The notes: generated from the sequence alone by a model not told the origin. A stretch of 47,573 nucleotides of DNA from DATKMG01 sp035541995 (GCA_035541995.1 DATKMG010000802.1:1-47573), one strand, 5' to 3'; shown: positions 7,992 through 17,170, counted from the first letter of the stretch. Translations and numbers: made by a program.

Positions 7992-8681
7992 ATGAACAAT
8001 TCCGCTCTATTTGACTGGATACCTGACTCTCCGCTCTGTTGTGACCTGAGGTTCGAGTCGTCAGCTATGGCGGAAGGATACTTTAGAATCGCCGGGATTG
8101 ATGAAGTTGGAAGAGGCGCGCTTTTTGGTCCGGTTTGCGCGGGTGCCGTTGTTTTCGATCTGGACCGGGTCCCTTCGGGTATCGATGATTCCAAGAAACT
8201 CAGTGTTAAGCAAAGGGAGCGATTGGCCGAAAACATAAGAGAAGCGGCTCTGGATTTTTCCATTGCCTTTGTGGCGGCCACCACGATCGACAGAATAAAC
8301 ATCTTGGAAGCAACAAAAGAGGCCATGCGGCTAGCCCTTCGAGGACTCAAGCAGCAGCCGGAAATCATTCTTTGCGATGGTCTGTTCATTGATGGGATCA
8401 CAATTCCTCAGAGGCGAATTATTAAGGGGGACGCCCGCTCAATGTCAATCGGGGCTGCCTCCATTCTGGCCAAGGTGGAGCGTGATCGGCTCATTACAGG
8501 CCTGGCCGCCCAATACCCAGGTTATGATCTAGCGAGAAACAAAGGCTATGGGACTGACCGGCACTTGGAAGGGCTCAAACGGCTAGGCCCTACTCCCCTA
8601 CATCGCCTAACGTTTCGTGGGGTGTGTCCGGAGGGCGATCGAGTGGAGAGAGCAAGCCAGATTCAACTCGGAAGGTTTTAG
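7992..8681 (+). CDS. rnhB: Ribonuclease HII
   Basis: RNase HII cuts the RNA strand of RNA-DNA hybrids and removes single ribonucleotides from DNA. The catalytic Asp-Glu pair is in AGIDEVGRG (Asp36, Glu37); ILCDGLF (Asp129) and KVERDR (Asp165) supply the other acidic residues. It has 229 residues including about 30 before the conserved core. No Shine-Dalgarno is visible for the ATG used here, and an inner ATG at 8067 would give a more compact protein, so the start is uncertain. The upstream terminator implies its own promoter or read-through expression. Confidence 0.92.
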   Translation: MNNSALFDWIPDSPLCCDLRFESSAMAEGYFRIAGIDEVGRGALFGPVCAGAVVFDLDRVPSGIDDSKKLSVKQRERLAENIREAALDFSIAFVAATTIDRINILEATKEAMRLALRGLKQQPEIILCDGLFIDGITIPQRRIIKGDARSMSIGAASILAKVERDRLITGLAAQYPGYDLARNKGYGTDRHLEGLKRLGPTPLHRLTFRGVCPEGDRVERASQIQLGRF

Positions 8682-8753
8682 AGCGGCTGGCACAATAGCC
8701 TAGGGGGAGCCCAAGGTCTTACGGTTCGTACCCAGTCCCGGTCAACTCTGGCG

Positions 8754-8778
8754 GGTTCGGACGCATGTGGTCCGAACC
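8754..8778. terminator. Perfect 9-bp stem-loop after rnhB
   Basis: GGTTCGGAC (8754-8762) pairs perfectly with GTCCGAACC (8770-8778) around a 7-base loop. It lies 70 bases after rnhB and 63 before the TPR gene. Only three Ts follow, so it may terminate weakly, or act as a 5' UTR structure of the TPR transcript. Confidence 0.45.
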
Positions 8779-8841
8779 TTTGGAGGTAACCATATCAATG
8801 TTTGGGCGGACTTTTAGCTCAGTCAGGGAGAAGGTTGAGGG

Positions 8842-11502
8842 ATGGCTTTAAACAAGGCCAAAGTATTAAAAGCTGCCGAGAAATACGTCATCCAAGGAAA
8901 AATCAGCCACGCTATTGCCGAATATCAAAAGCTGATTAAAGAGGACCCGACAGATCTCCCTCTGGTTAATACTTTGGGAGACCTGTATGTCCGGATCGGT
9001 AATATTGCGGAAGCAGTCAAATGCTTTACCCGGTTGGCAGAGAGCTATGACAATGGTGGGTTTGTGGTGCGCGCTATTGCCATGTACAAAAAGGTCTGCA
9101 AGACCGACCCGGCTCAAACAAACTCTCTGGTTCGCCTGGCTGATCTGTATGTCCGTCAGGGGTTGATGAGTGATGCCCGTTTCCATTATTTGCAGGCCGC
9201 CGATGTTCTGCTTCGCAAGGGAAATCTCAAGGAGGCCGCGGCGACTTTGAGCAAGACCGTCGAGGTGGATCCTGAAAACCCAGGCATCGACGGGCGTTTG
9301 GGAGAGGTAAGCCTGAAGCTGGGACAGAATGATGAGGCCCTTCGTGCTTTCCATTCCGCAGCCCGGAAGTCAAGGAAAAAGGGGGCACTAGCAGAAGCAG
9401 AAGACTATTTGCGGCGGGCCTTGGAGATCAACGAGGCCGATGTCGAGGTGGCCTTGACTTACTCTCAAGTCATCAGCGACTTGGGGCGTACCGAAGAAGC
9501 GCTGGCCCATCTGGACAAAATCCAGTTTCACGAATTCAACCAGGACATCTTGGAAGGGCGGTTTCGGATCCTGCTTAAAGCCGGGCAACTGGACGAAGCG
9601 TTGAAAACGGCCGACCATTTGATGGAGTTGGATAGCCAGTATTATAAGCTGAAGCTGAACCTTGGCGAGGCCCTCTGTAGTCAGGGGCAGCTGGACCGAG
9701 CTGCCCGTCAGGCTGGTGCAGTTGTCGACGCTGCCCTGGAGAGAAGTGAAGGTGAAGCGGTTGAAAACCATCTGAAATCGATCCTTCAAACAGAAGCTGA
9801 TCACATTCCAGCAATGTTGGAGTTGATTCGGTACTATTCGGCTGCCAATCTTACTCACAACCTCCCGGGTTTGCTGGAAAAGGTAGGAAATAGTTATCTC
9901 AGAAACGAACAGTTCGCAGAGGCCGCCAGCATATATACCCAATTGACTCGCCTCGAACCGGATCATCCGTCCCACCGCGAAACACTGAGACAGATCAAAG
10001 ACAAGCTTGGCATCGAGGGCGCGGATATCGAGCTTCCCCGTCTGATTCCGGATATGTCTACCATTGCCGAGAAGTTCGTCACGGAGCCCACTATCAGGAC
10101 CATAAAATCGGAAGTTCCGGAAGAAGGTACCGAGAGGGCGGCTGTTGAGGGATCTGAGTATAGCTCGGAACAGCTCCAGAGCTTGATTGTGGAGGGAGAC
10201 CTATTTGCCGGTTATGGGTTGTTTGAGAAGGCTGTTGAACAATACAAACGGATCCTGTTGTGGGTCCCTCATCACATTGAGGCCCACGAAAAGATCCGAG
10301 ACGTTTACGCTCGCGCCGGCGAATTACGCGAGGCGGCCCAGGAATGTTTGATCTTGGCCAGCATCTACACGGCTCGTAAAGATACAGAAAGCGCAAACCA
10401 CAACTTCGCGTTGGCTTATCAGTACGATCCGGATCTTCACCAACAGCCAATTTACCATGATGAGACGGGAGCGGTCGTTCCTGAAGTAGCCGCGACGACT
10501 CCCAAGAAACTAGTTTCCGCTGCCGAGCAGGAACGGCTGAAAGGCTTGGGAGAGGAGTTCGACTTTTACCTTGAACAAAACTTCCTTCCTGAAGCCAAAA
10601 GGTGTTTGGACGAGTACCTGCTGTTGGATCCCGATGGCCCGGAAGGCCAACTAAGATTGGAGCGGTACCAGCGCCAAGTCAAGAATCAGCCTCAGCCGGC
10701 CGGTGAAGAAGTCGCAGCGGTGCAGGCGGATGGCGAAAAACCATTTGCCGAGGAGATCAGCATCGAAGAGATCGAAGCTCCTTCGGCCCCTCCCAGCGAG
10801 GAGAAATCCCCCAAGGAAATCAATGTCCCGGCTGAGCCTGTCATCCCGGCCGGATTCGACAGATCACGGGAGGCTGAAGCCGAGGCGAAAAAAATCGTAG
10901 TCTCAGCTCCTGCAGCACCCTTTGCCGAGATGATGGATCATCTGGATTCCGAACTGGCCGACTCATCCCTGGAGAGGCCGGCATACCCCGCCAACGGCAG
11001 GGAGGAATTGCCGCATGGAGAGGCCCGAAAAGGATTGACGGAAAGTTCGAGTTTAGCTGAGATCTTCGCCGAATTCAAGGAAGGGTTAGAGGACGAAGAA
11101 AAGGAAGAGTCCGATTTTGAGACCCACTATAGTTTGGGCATTGCCTTCAAAGAAATGGGTCTTCTTGAGGAAGCTATCGCCGAGTTTCAGAGGGCGCTGA
11201 AAGGCCACTCGTCGACGGAGGATGGCGAGGAGTTCATGAAATGCTGCAACATGCTGGGCCTCTGTTTTGTTGAAAAAGGATTGCCACAGGTTGCGATTAA
11301 ATGGTTTACTAAGGGATTGGAAAGTCCCGGACGGGATGAAGAAACTTATCAGGCCTTACGCTACGATTTGGCGTGTGCCCACGAGAAGGCTGGCAACTGC
11401 AAAGCAGCTCTGGAGACCTTCCTGGATGTCTACGGGGTCAATGTCAATTATCGCGACGTAGCAGAGAAGATCGAGTCTCTGAAGAAGTCAATGAATGGTT
11501 AA
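8842..11502 (+). CDS. Large tetratricopeptide-repeat protein (886 residues)
   Basis: This is a repeat scaffold without a recognisable enzymatic domain or signal peptide, so it is probably cytoplasmic and mediates protein-protein contacts. An N-terminal array of TPR-like helix pairs (about 1-390) has typical motifs such as LVNTLGDLYVRIGNIAEAVKC. A second short block (about 430-530) follows. Then comes an acidic, Pro/Glu/Ala-rich linker (about 610-745), and a final TPR block (about 745-886, HYSLGIAFKEMGLLEEAIAEF). The last 8 bases overlap the next gene, suggesting translational coupling to a small membrane protein. Similar architectures are frequent in Acidobacteriota-like genomes, where their function is not established. 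I do not assign a role. Confidence 0.85.
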   Translation: MALNKAKVLKAAEKYVIQGKISHAIAEYQKLIKEDPTDLPLVNTLGDLYVRIGNIAEAVKCFTRLAESYDNGGFVVRAIAMYKKVCKTDPAQTNSLVRLADLYVRQGLMSDARFHYLQAADVLLRKGNLKEAAATLSKTVEVDPENPGIDGRLGEVSLKLGQNDEALRAFHSAARKSRKKGALAEAEDYLRRALEINEADVEVALTYSQVISDLGRTEEALAHLDKIQFHEFNQDILEGRFRILLKAGQLDEALKTADHLMELDSQYYKLKLNLGEALCSQGQLDRAARQAGAVVDAALERSEGEAVENHLKSILQTEADHIPAMLELIRYYSAANLTHNLPGLLEKVGNSYLRNEQFAEAASIYTQLTRLEPDHPSHRETLRQIKDKLGIEGADIELPRLIPDMSTIAEKFVTEPTIRTIKSEVPEEGTERAAVEGSEYSSEQLQSLIVEGDLFAGYGLFEKAVEQYKRILLWVPHHIEAHEKIRDVYARAGELREAAQECLILASIYTARKDTESANHNFALAYQYDPDLHQQPIYHDETGAVVPEVAATTPKKLVSAAEQERLKGLGEEFDFYLEQNFLPEAKRCLDEYLLLDPDGPEGQLRLERYQRQVKNQPQPAGEEVAAVQADGEKPFAEEISIEEIEAPSAPPSEEKSPKEINVPAEPVIPAGFDRSREAEAEAKKIVVSAPAAPFAEMMDHLDSELADSSLERPAYPANGREELPHGEARKGLTESSSLAEIFAEFKEGLEDEEKEESDFETHYSLGIAFKEMGLLEEAIAEFQRALKGHSSTEDGEEFMKCCNMLGLCFVEKGLPQVAIKWFTKGLESPGRDEETYQALRYDLACAHEKAGNCKAALETFLDVYGVNVNYRDVAEKIESLKKSMNG

Positions 11503-11746
11503 CAAGATCCTGGTAGTGGTCTTCATCTTTTTCTGTTTTGAGTTGGGCTTTTTCCTGATCATCTTCCCGTGGTCTAAATATTGGGAAGACAACCTGTTCT
11601 TGCTGTATCTTCCCACCATTCGCGACGTCCTCCTCAATCACTATTTTCGTGGGGCCGTTTCCGGTTTGGGGCTAGTGGACATTGGGCTCGGCCTTTGGGA
11701 AGCCATGCATTTTAAGTTGGCTGTGACCTACCTGGACCAGAAGTAG
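11495..11746 (+). CDS. Small membrane protein of unknown function
   Basis: The 83-residue product has a strongly hydrophobic N-terminal helix (about 3-25, ILVVVFIFFCFELGFFLIIF) and a second, amphipathic or hydrophobic region around 50-70 (VSGLGLVDIGLGLWEAMHF). The start lies inside the end of the TPR gene (8-base overlap) and the stop is 1 base before the thiE start, so it is packed into one operon. I do not recognise the family. It may anchor the TPR protein at the membrane; that is inference from the overlap alone. Confidence 0.75.
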   Translation: MVNKILVVVFIFFCFELGFFLIIFPWSKYWEDNLFLLYLPTIRDVLLNHYFRGAVSGLGLVDIGLGLWEAMHFKLAVTYLDQK

Positions 11747-11747
11747 C

Positions 11748-12413
11748 GTGGCCTGGACTTACTACATTACTGATCGTAAAACCTGCCCTATTCCTCTCAT
11801 TGAGAATATTCGCCAAGCCATTGAAGCCTCAGTGGATATCATCCAGATTCGAGAAAAAGACTTGCCGGCACGGGAATTGTTTTCCTTGGCAGTCCAAGCC
11901 GCGACGCTCGCTAGAGGACGTTCGACTCGAGTCCTGGTCAACGACCGGTTGGACGTCGCCCTGGCAGCAGGTTTCGATGGTGTCCATCTGGCTCAGAACT
12001 CTGTCGGCCCTCGCTCCATCCGCCAACAACTCCACGCTTCCGAATTCCTGATTGGGGTATCGACCCATTCGATCGAGGAAATCCGGCAGCTCGAGGATCA
12101 AGGAATGAGTTTTGTTACCTTTGGTCCAGTATACTATACTCCTTCCAAGGCGGCTTACGGGGTCCCGGTTGGACCGGAGGCACTGCGAGAAGCAGTCCGG
12201 GCGTCTCGGATTCCAGTGCTGGCATTAGGAGGCATCGACGAGGGGAACTACCGCCAGTGCCTGGCGCTCGGGGCCGCCGGAATTGCTGCTATCCGGTTAT
12301 TCCAGAACCCTAACGGCTTTCCGGGGGCATTGGTGGAGGCCGTGCGCCGGTTCCCCCTCTGCATGACGTCTCAGCCGCAAGCCGACGGGGGGGCATGCCC
12401 ACGTCGAAATTGA
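11748..12413 (+). CDS. thiE: Thiamine-phosphate synthase
   Basis: ThiE joins HMP-PP and the thiazole phosphate to make thiamine phosphate. The TIM-barrel motifs are YYITDR, DIIQIREKDL (positions about 27-36), VLVNDRLDVALAAGFDGVHLAQ, GVSTHS, FGPVYYTPSK and ALGGID. It has 221 residues, including a short Arg/Gly-rich tail. The start is a GTG directly after the stop of the small membrane protein. No TPP riboswitch was found upstream, as expected for an internal operon gene. Confidence 0.93.
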   Translation: MAWTYYITDRKTCPIPLIENIRQAIEASVDIIQIREKDLPARELFSLAVQAATLARGRSTRVLVNDRLDVALAAGFDGVHLAQNSVGPRSIRQQLHASEFLIGVSTHSIEEIRQLEDQGMSFVTFGPVYYTPSKAAYGVPVGPEALREAVRASRIPVLALGGIDEGNYRQCLALGAAGIAAIRLFQNPNGFPGALVEAVRRFPLCMTSQPQADGGACPRRN

Positions 12414-12430
12414 AATACTCAGGAGGGACC

Positions 12431-13843
12431 ATGCGGATATTTCCGCTTCTTGTCCTGATTATGTCGCTCGCTGTTTCAACTCCTGTCTTTGCTCAGGATA
12501 TCGTGACGGTTCGTCCGACGGAGAGTGACGATGTTCTGGTGAACCCTGGGATCGGATTCATGACCTTCCAACGGTTCAATGGAGACGCTTTGAATGCGGG
12601 AACCCGATGGACAGAGGGATATCCCCTCGAATATCGGGACTTCAATGGGCGACTGAAAATTGCCGATTATCCCCTCACCTCCCTGGCGTATTTTCGGGTC
12701 TACTGGAAGTACGTCGAGCCTGAAATGGGAAAGTACCAGTATGACATGTTGGACAAGGCGCTGAAAACAGCGGCTAGCCGGGGGCAGACGCTGCTGCTTC
12801 GGATTGCGCCTTACGGCACTGAATCCGACAATGATGCGCCCTTGTGGTATCGTCAAATGGTGGGCAGTGAGAGCAGCAAGCACCTGCCGGAACGGAAATG
12901 GCGCACGGATCCCGAGGATCCCCGTTACACCCAGTATTTCGGTTCCATGATCCGGGCCTTGGGTCGGCATTTTGACGGGCATCCGGACCTTGAGAGCGTC
13001 GACCTCGCCATTGTGGGAGCTTGGGGAGAAGGAGCAGGCTCGGAACTCCTTTCTCAGAGAACTCGTGAGGCACTGGTCTCAAGCTACCTCGAGTCTTTTC
13101 CAAATACCCCATTAATCATGCTCCTGACCGATCGGAAGACTAACCTTTGCGGGCTTTCGAGACGGGATGTGGGGTGGAGGGTGGATTGCCTTGGCGACAT
13201 GGGAGGATTCAGCAAGTCCTGGTGCCACATGCTGGACGCTTATCCAGAAGGGATCATCAATTTCGGAATGGAGGGCGCTTGGAAAAGGGCTCCGGTGTCA
13301 TTTGAGGTGTGTTGGGTGATGCAGCACTGGAAGGATGAAGGATGGGATATCGACTACATCATCGATCAGTCACTCAAGTGGCACATCTCCTCCTTCAACG
13401 CCAAGTCCTCAGCGGTTCCCAATGACTGGTGGCCACAGGTGAACCGCTGGCTGAAGCACATGGGCTATCGATTGGTGTTGCGCAAGTTTACTTACCCTTC
13501 AATTGCCTCTCCCGGAGGCAAACTCGCCTTTACCTCCTGGTGGGAAAACAAAGGGGTAGCCCCGTGCTATCACTTCTTCCCTTTGGCTTTGCGGGTACAA
13601 AGCCCGAGGCAAGCTGAAATCCTCGTGACTCAGGCGGACATCCGCTCCTGGTTGCCTGGCGATTCCCTTTATGACGATGCAGTCTTCCTTCCGGCGGACT
13701 TGGCTCCGGATGATTATGACTTGAGCCTGGCCCTGCTCGATCCTTGGACTCGCAAGCCCAAAGTGAAATTCGCCAATGCCGGCATGCAGGCGGATGGTTG
13801 GTATCCCCTGGGCAAAATCAAAATCGAAGGTCGGGGCCACTGA
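12431..13843 (+). CDS. Secreted barrel protein, DUF4832/glycosidase-like
   Basis: The protein starts at the ATG at 12431, 4 bases after AGGAGG, giving a clear signal peptide (MRIFPLLVLIMSLAVSTPVFA, cleaved near residue 21). The mature part opens with a VNPGIGF segment like the NPGRGF opening of DUF4832-type proteins. It continues as a probable (beta/alpha)8 barrel: YFRVYWKYVEPEMGKYQYD, LLLRIAPYG, then AWGEGAG and FGMEGAW. The glutamates in the last two resemble the acid/base and nucleophile of retaining glycosidases. A C-terminal beta domain follows (from about 355, SPGGKLAFTSWWENKGVAP). Function is inferred: an exported polysaccharide-active enzyme is the best guess, but no catalytic assignment is certain. 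An upstream in-frame start at 12395 would overlap thiE and bury the signal peptide. Confidence 0.7.
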   Translation: MRIFPLLVLIMSLAVSTPVFAQDIVTVRPTESDDVLVNPGIGFMTFQRFNGDALNAGTRWTEGYPLEYRDFNGRLKIADYPLTSLAYFRVYWKYVEPEMGKYQYDMLDKALKTAASRGQTLLLRIAPYGTESDNDAPLWYRQMVGSESSKHLPERKWRTDPEDPRYTQYFGSMIRALGRHFDGHPDLESVDLAIVGAWGEGAGSELLSQRTREALVSSYLESFPNTPLIMLLTDRKTNLCGLSRRDVGWRVDCLGDMGGFSKSWCHMLDAYPEGIINFGMEGAWKRAPVSFEVCWVMQHWKDEGWDIDYIIDQSLKWHISSFNAKSSAVPNDWWPQVNRWLKHMGYRLVLRKFTYPSIASPGGKLAFTSWWENKGVAPCYHFFPLALRVQSPRQAEILVTQADIRSWLPGDSLYDDAVFLPADLAPDDYDLSLALLDPWTRKPKVKFANAGMQADGWYPLGKIKIEGRGH

Positions 13844-14395
13844 ATCGGCACCCTGACCAGATGACCTCCTGCTGCAGGAAGAATTACGTCGGAAGTAGGT
13901 TTGGGCATCGACCGGTGATAGGCTGCCAGCTATGTCCGCGCCGCCCCCTCTCGAGAGGGATATCGCAACAACCTCCGATCGATTTTCTTAACAGTGTGAT
14001 AGTTATCCGTGCCGCCTGACAAATCTGGTCTTAACTTCATTTTTCTAGATCCTCCACCGGTCCCACTTTTTCAATTTGCTTCTCCCACGAGTCTTGACTA
14101 TTCTTCTCTTGGTCATTTATTCCTTGGTCGGCCACCTCATGATCGGAGGCTTCCAGATCATGACATGCCCCGTTTATCATCCAATTTTGCTATAAGCTCG
14201 CCTTTGGCTGTGCTGCAAAATGAATTAAATGATCATTTCTGTCATGTTGCGAATTTGTCACGTACCACATGGCGTAGGAACGTTCCAGATTGTTATTCAT
14301 GATGGTCAATTCCTTGAAGCCAATGAATACAAGGTTCTCCCGAGCCACAATATCCTGCAGTTTCATATTGGTAGGTAACTCCCCCAGGGACAGGA
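13844..14395. other. Intergenic region at the left edge of the accessory island
   Basis: About 550 bases carry no convincing gene. Two dyads are visible: a 14-base perfect palindrome at 13946-13959 (CCCTCTC/GAGAGGG) and a hairpin at 14137-14163. In the latter, an 8-bp perfect stem (TCATGATC/GATCATGA) is extended by three more pairs after a bulged A around a 4-base loop. No T-run follows either. Codon-like texture appears only in the short frame at 14229-14378 listed below. This may be a decayed integration junction or degraded coding sequence. Confidence 0.4.
14229..14378 (+). CDS. Possible 49-residue small protein upstream of radC
   Basis: The frame from ATG 14229 to TAA 14376-14378 encodes a peptide with a plausible protein-like second half (IVIHDGQFLEANEYKVLP). 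No Shine-Dalgarno precedes it and I do not recognise a family. It could equally be the remnant of a longer gene. It ends 17 bases before radC. Confidence 0.2.
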   Translation: MIISVMLRICHVPHGVGTFQIVIHDGQFLEANEYKVLPSHNILQFHIGR

Positions 14396-15127
14396 ATGAG
14401 ATTAGCTTCCGTTAAAGATTTAGGTAATGGTTCGATGAAATCATCCCTTGATAAGTACACAGACCCGGCTGGACACAGAAAACGCTTGCGAGAGCGTTTT
14501 CTGAAGGCTGGTCAAACCTCCCTCCCTGATTACGAACTGCTTGAACTGCTCTTGACCTATGCCATCCCCCGCGCCGATACAAAGCCAATAGCAAAAGCCA
14601 TTCTTGATAAGTTTGGTAGCTTCATCAATGCGCTCCAACAGCCGAGTGAACGTTTGGCAGAAATCAAGGGAGTTGGGCGGAATACGGTTTCTTTACTTCG
14701 TGTCGTTCGGGCTTGTCTGATCCGATGTATGGAGATGGAGGTTGAAAAACAATCATCCATTTCCGGGCCTGAGGACGTCTTTGCCTTTGTCCGGATGCAT
14801 TTGGGCTCCCACGCTAAGGAATGCATCTATGTTTTCTATCTCAACGAGACTAGGCAAATCGTTCACCACGCTGAGATTGTGGCGGGAACGGTTGATAGGG
14901 CACCCTTCTATCCGCGGGAAATCCTGAAACCAGCAATGTTATATAACGCAACTGGACTAATCCTAGTTCATAACCATCCCGAAGGCCAGCCCGCCCCTTC
15001 TGACCAGGATTTTGAAATGACGAGGAAGCTGGAGGACATTGCAGCCCTTCTTGGTATCAAATTACTGGACCATTTGATTGTGACACCACAGCAGGCGTAC
15101 AGCATTAAGACGGGCAAGCTCTTATGA
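14396..15127 (+). CDS. radC: RadC family JAB/MPN (JAMM) domain protein
   Basis: RadC-like proteins join a helix-hairpin-helix region to a JAMM metalloprotease-like domain. Despite the name, a role in DNA repair is not established. Here the HhH part includes IKGVGRNTVSLLRVVRA (about 88-104). The JAMM motif is VHNHPEGQPAPSDQD (about 196-210), preceded by the upstream Glu in HHAEIVAGTV. All predicted zinc ligands are present. The start at 14396 gives 243 residues; an ATG at 14435 is an alternative. The last bases overlap the hsdR start (ATGA), so the two were one transcription unit. Accessory RadC copies are common on mobile and restriction islands. Confidence 0.88.
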   Translation: MRLASVKDLGNGSMKSSLDKYTDPAGHRKRLRERFLKAGQTSLPDYELLELLLTYAIPRADTKPIAKAILDKFGSFINALQQPSERLAEIKGVGRNTVSLLRVVRACLIRCMEMEVEKQSSISGPEDVFAFVRMHLGSHAKECIYVFYLNETRQIVHHAEIVAGTVDRAPFYPREILKPAMLYNATGLILVHNHPEGQPAPSDQDFEMTRKLEDIAALLGIKLLDHLIVTPQQAYSIKTGKLL

Positions 15128-17114
15128 GTTCCTTTGCAGATCTAAAATCCTCGTGTCCGGGAATTATCGTTCCGGGGACCCTCGCCTCAGGAGCACAAGC
15201 CGAAGAACCCGTGGCTGCCCTTGAGAGAGTGCAACTTCTAGGCGAACACGTTATCCGGTGCATTCTGGCATTTGAGGGGCTTGAAGATCGAGATGGCATC
15301 ACACAAACTGACCGGCTCAATACGCTGAGCAATCGCGGCTTACTGCCATCTACGCTTCTGCCATTCTTTCACGCCATAAACGAAACAAGTCAAACGGCGG
15401 GTATGCCGCCTGCGGCTCTCCAGATGCGAGTAGCGCTGACAGCGAAGCTTGCAGAGCGCTTGGCGACCTGGTTTGCAAAGTCCTACGGCCCGCAACTCTC
15501 AGTTACTGCAAAGTCTGCCTCTAACGCGGAGAGTGCTATCAAAGCCATCCGTGAAAGTACGTCTTCCGATGGTATCCGGCGATCAGCTCGAGAATCAGCT
15601 GCACGCCGTGCAAACACGATGCAGCTAGGCGAGGATGAAACACGGGTTCTTATCGACTTTCAGTTGCGGGCTGCGGGTTGGCAGACCGACACTTGGGCTA
15701 TTCGCCATTCCCAGGGTGCACGTCCCGAAAAGGGGAGCAACAAGGCTATAGCCGAATGGCCAACCGAGACTGGCCCTGCAGACTATGCCTTGTTTTCTGG
15801 ACTCGATTTGGTTGGCGTCGTGGAAGCCAAGAAGATGGGAAAGGATGTGATTGCCCACCTCAAGCAGAGCAAACGTTACTCGCACGGGATCACGCTGGAT
15901 GCGGAGGCCCGCTTCGTAGGAGGCCCCTGGGAGGATTACCGGGTTCCGTTCCTCTTTTCGACCAATGCCCGCCCCTATCTGGATCAACTCAAGGAAAAGT
16001 CCGGCATTTGGTTTCTTGATGCACGTTGCCCCACCAATCATCCTCGCCCGCTTCTGGGATGGTACTCGCCCGAGGAGCTTCTTGATTTGCTCCAGCAGGA
16101 CGTTTTGGCCGCGGAGGAAAGACTTGCCAACGAGCCCCTGGACTACCTTGGGCTCCGCGACTACCAGCAAAAGGCTATCCGTAGGATCGAATCTGCTCTT
16201 GACCAGGGCCAAAGTCGACTCTCGTGGCCATGGCGACCGGAACTGGGAAAACCCTCCTCGCTATTGGGCTCATCTATCGGCTGATCAAGTCCCAACGTTT
16301 TCGACGGATCTTGTTTGTGGTCGACCGTAACTCCTTGGGAGAACAAGCTGGAGACAAATTCAAAGAAATGCGCCTGGAAGAGCTGAAGACCTTTGATCAG
16401 ATTTATGATCTCAAGGAAGTGGATGATTCAGGCATCGAACCCACTACTAAGGCTAGGATTGCCACTGTACAAGGCTTAATGCACGCAATCATGTACGCTT
16501 CGGATGTCTATGAAGTTCCTAGCGTCGGGCAATTCGACTGCATCATTGTTGACGAAGCCCATCGTGGCTATACGCTAGACCGCGAACTTCAGGACGATAC
16601 GCTTCCTTACCGCGACCAGAATGATTATCTGAGCAAGTACCGCCGCGTGATCGACTATTTCGACGCGGTCAAGCTCGGGCTGACGGCCACACCAGCTCCG
16701 CACACCGTTGAGATCTTTGGCAAGCCCGTATACACCTACAGCTACCGGGAAGCTGTCATCGACGGGTGGTTGGTGGACCATGAGCCTCCACATCAGCTCG
16801 TCACACGCTTGGCCAAAGAGGGGATTAAATGGGAGAAGGGTGACACTATTCCAGTCTATGACCCGGCCACAGGGCAAATCACCAATATTGAGAATATTCC
16901 GGATGAGGTCAAGCTCGAAATCGAGCACTTCAACAAGCTTGTCCTTACCGAGAACTTTAATCGCACTGTAGCCCGCGGCGAGCTTGTCCCCCAGGAACCG
17001 GATGATGAGCCGGCTTCGGTGTTGCTTGAACGCTTACGAGAGGAAAAGGCGCGGATTGCTACGGATCAGAAAACCAAGATCATGGATGTGACCGAGTCAA
17101 TGTCTACTTGTTGA
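15124..17114 (+). pseudogene. hsdR: Type I restriction enzyme R subunit, frameshifted and 3' truncated
   Basis: HsdR is the nuclease/translocase subunit of type I restriction systems. The first segment (15124-about 16215) holds an N-terminal helical region and the nuclease domain, with PADY and VVEAKK providing the D...ExK site. The second segment (about 16217-17114, a different frame) holds SF2 motif I ATGTGKT, motif II VDEAHRG and motif III LGLTATPAP. The join lies at about 16211-16222: the first frame reads through into unrelated residues, while the correct continuation (VAMATGTGKT) needs a -1 or +2 change. The gene then stops at 17112-17114, after about 660 codons. The second RecA-like domain (motifs IV-VI) and the C-terminal assembly region are missing. 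No hsdM or hsdS lies in the window. A sequencing error could explain the frameshift but not the truncation. Confidence 0.85.
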
Positions 17115-17154
17115 CACTCGCAAAAAGCGTGCACCCACCGCCTGGGAAGGAGAA

Positions 17155-17160
17155 TATAAT
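17155..17160 (+). promoter_or_regulatory. Perfect -10 hexamer just upstream of the nucleotidyltransferase gene
   Basis: TATAAT ends 10 bases before the ATG at 17171. No acceptable -35 lies 16-18 bases upstream; the only TTGACA (17111-17116) is 38 bases away. If used, transcription would start about 4 bases before the ATG, giving a nearly leaderless message. A good Shine-Dalgarno-like GGGAAGGAG (17144-17152) lies too far (18 bases) from this ATG. Confidence 0.35.
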
Positions 17161-17170
17161 AGAGTTTCCT

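Noticed and set aside
14009..14302. 97-residue plus-strand frame before radC
   Set aside because: Rich in Pro/Ser/Leu without motifs, no Shine-Dalgarno, and it covers the 14137-14163 hairpin.
15625..16212. 195-residue frame antisense to hsdR
   Set aside because: Shadow of the hsdR nuclease-domain frame.
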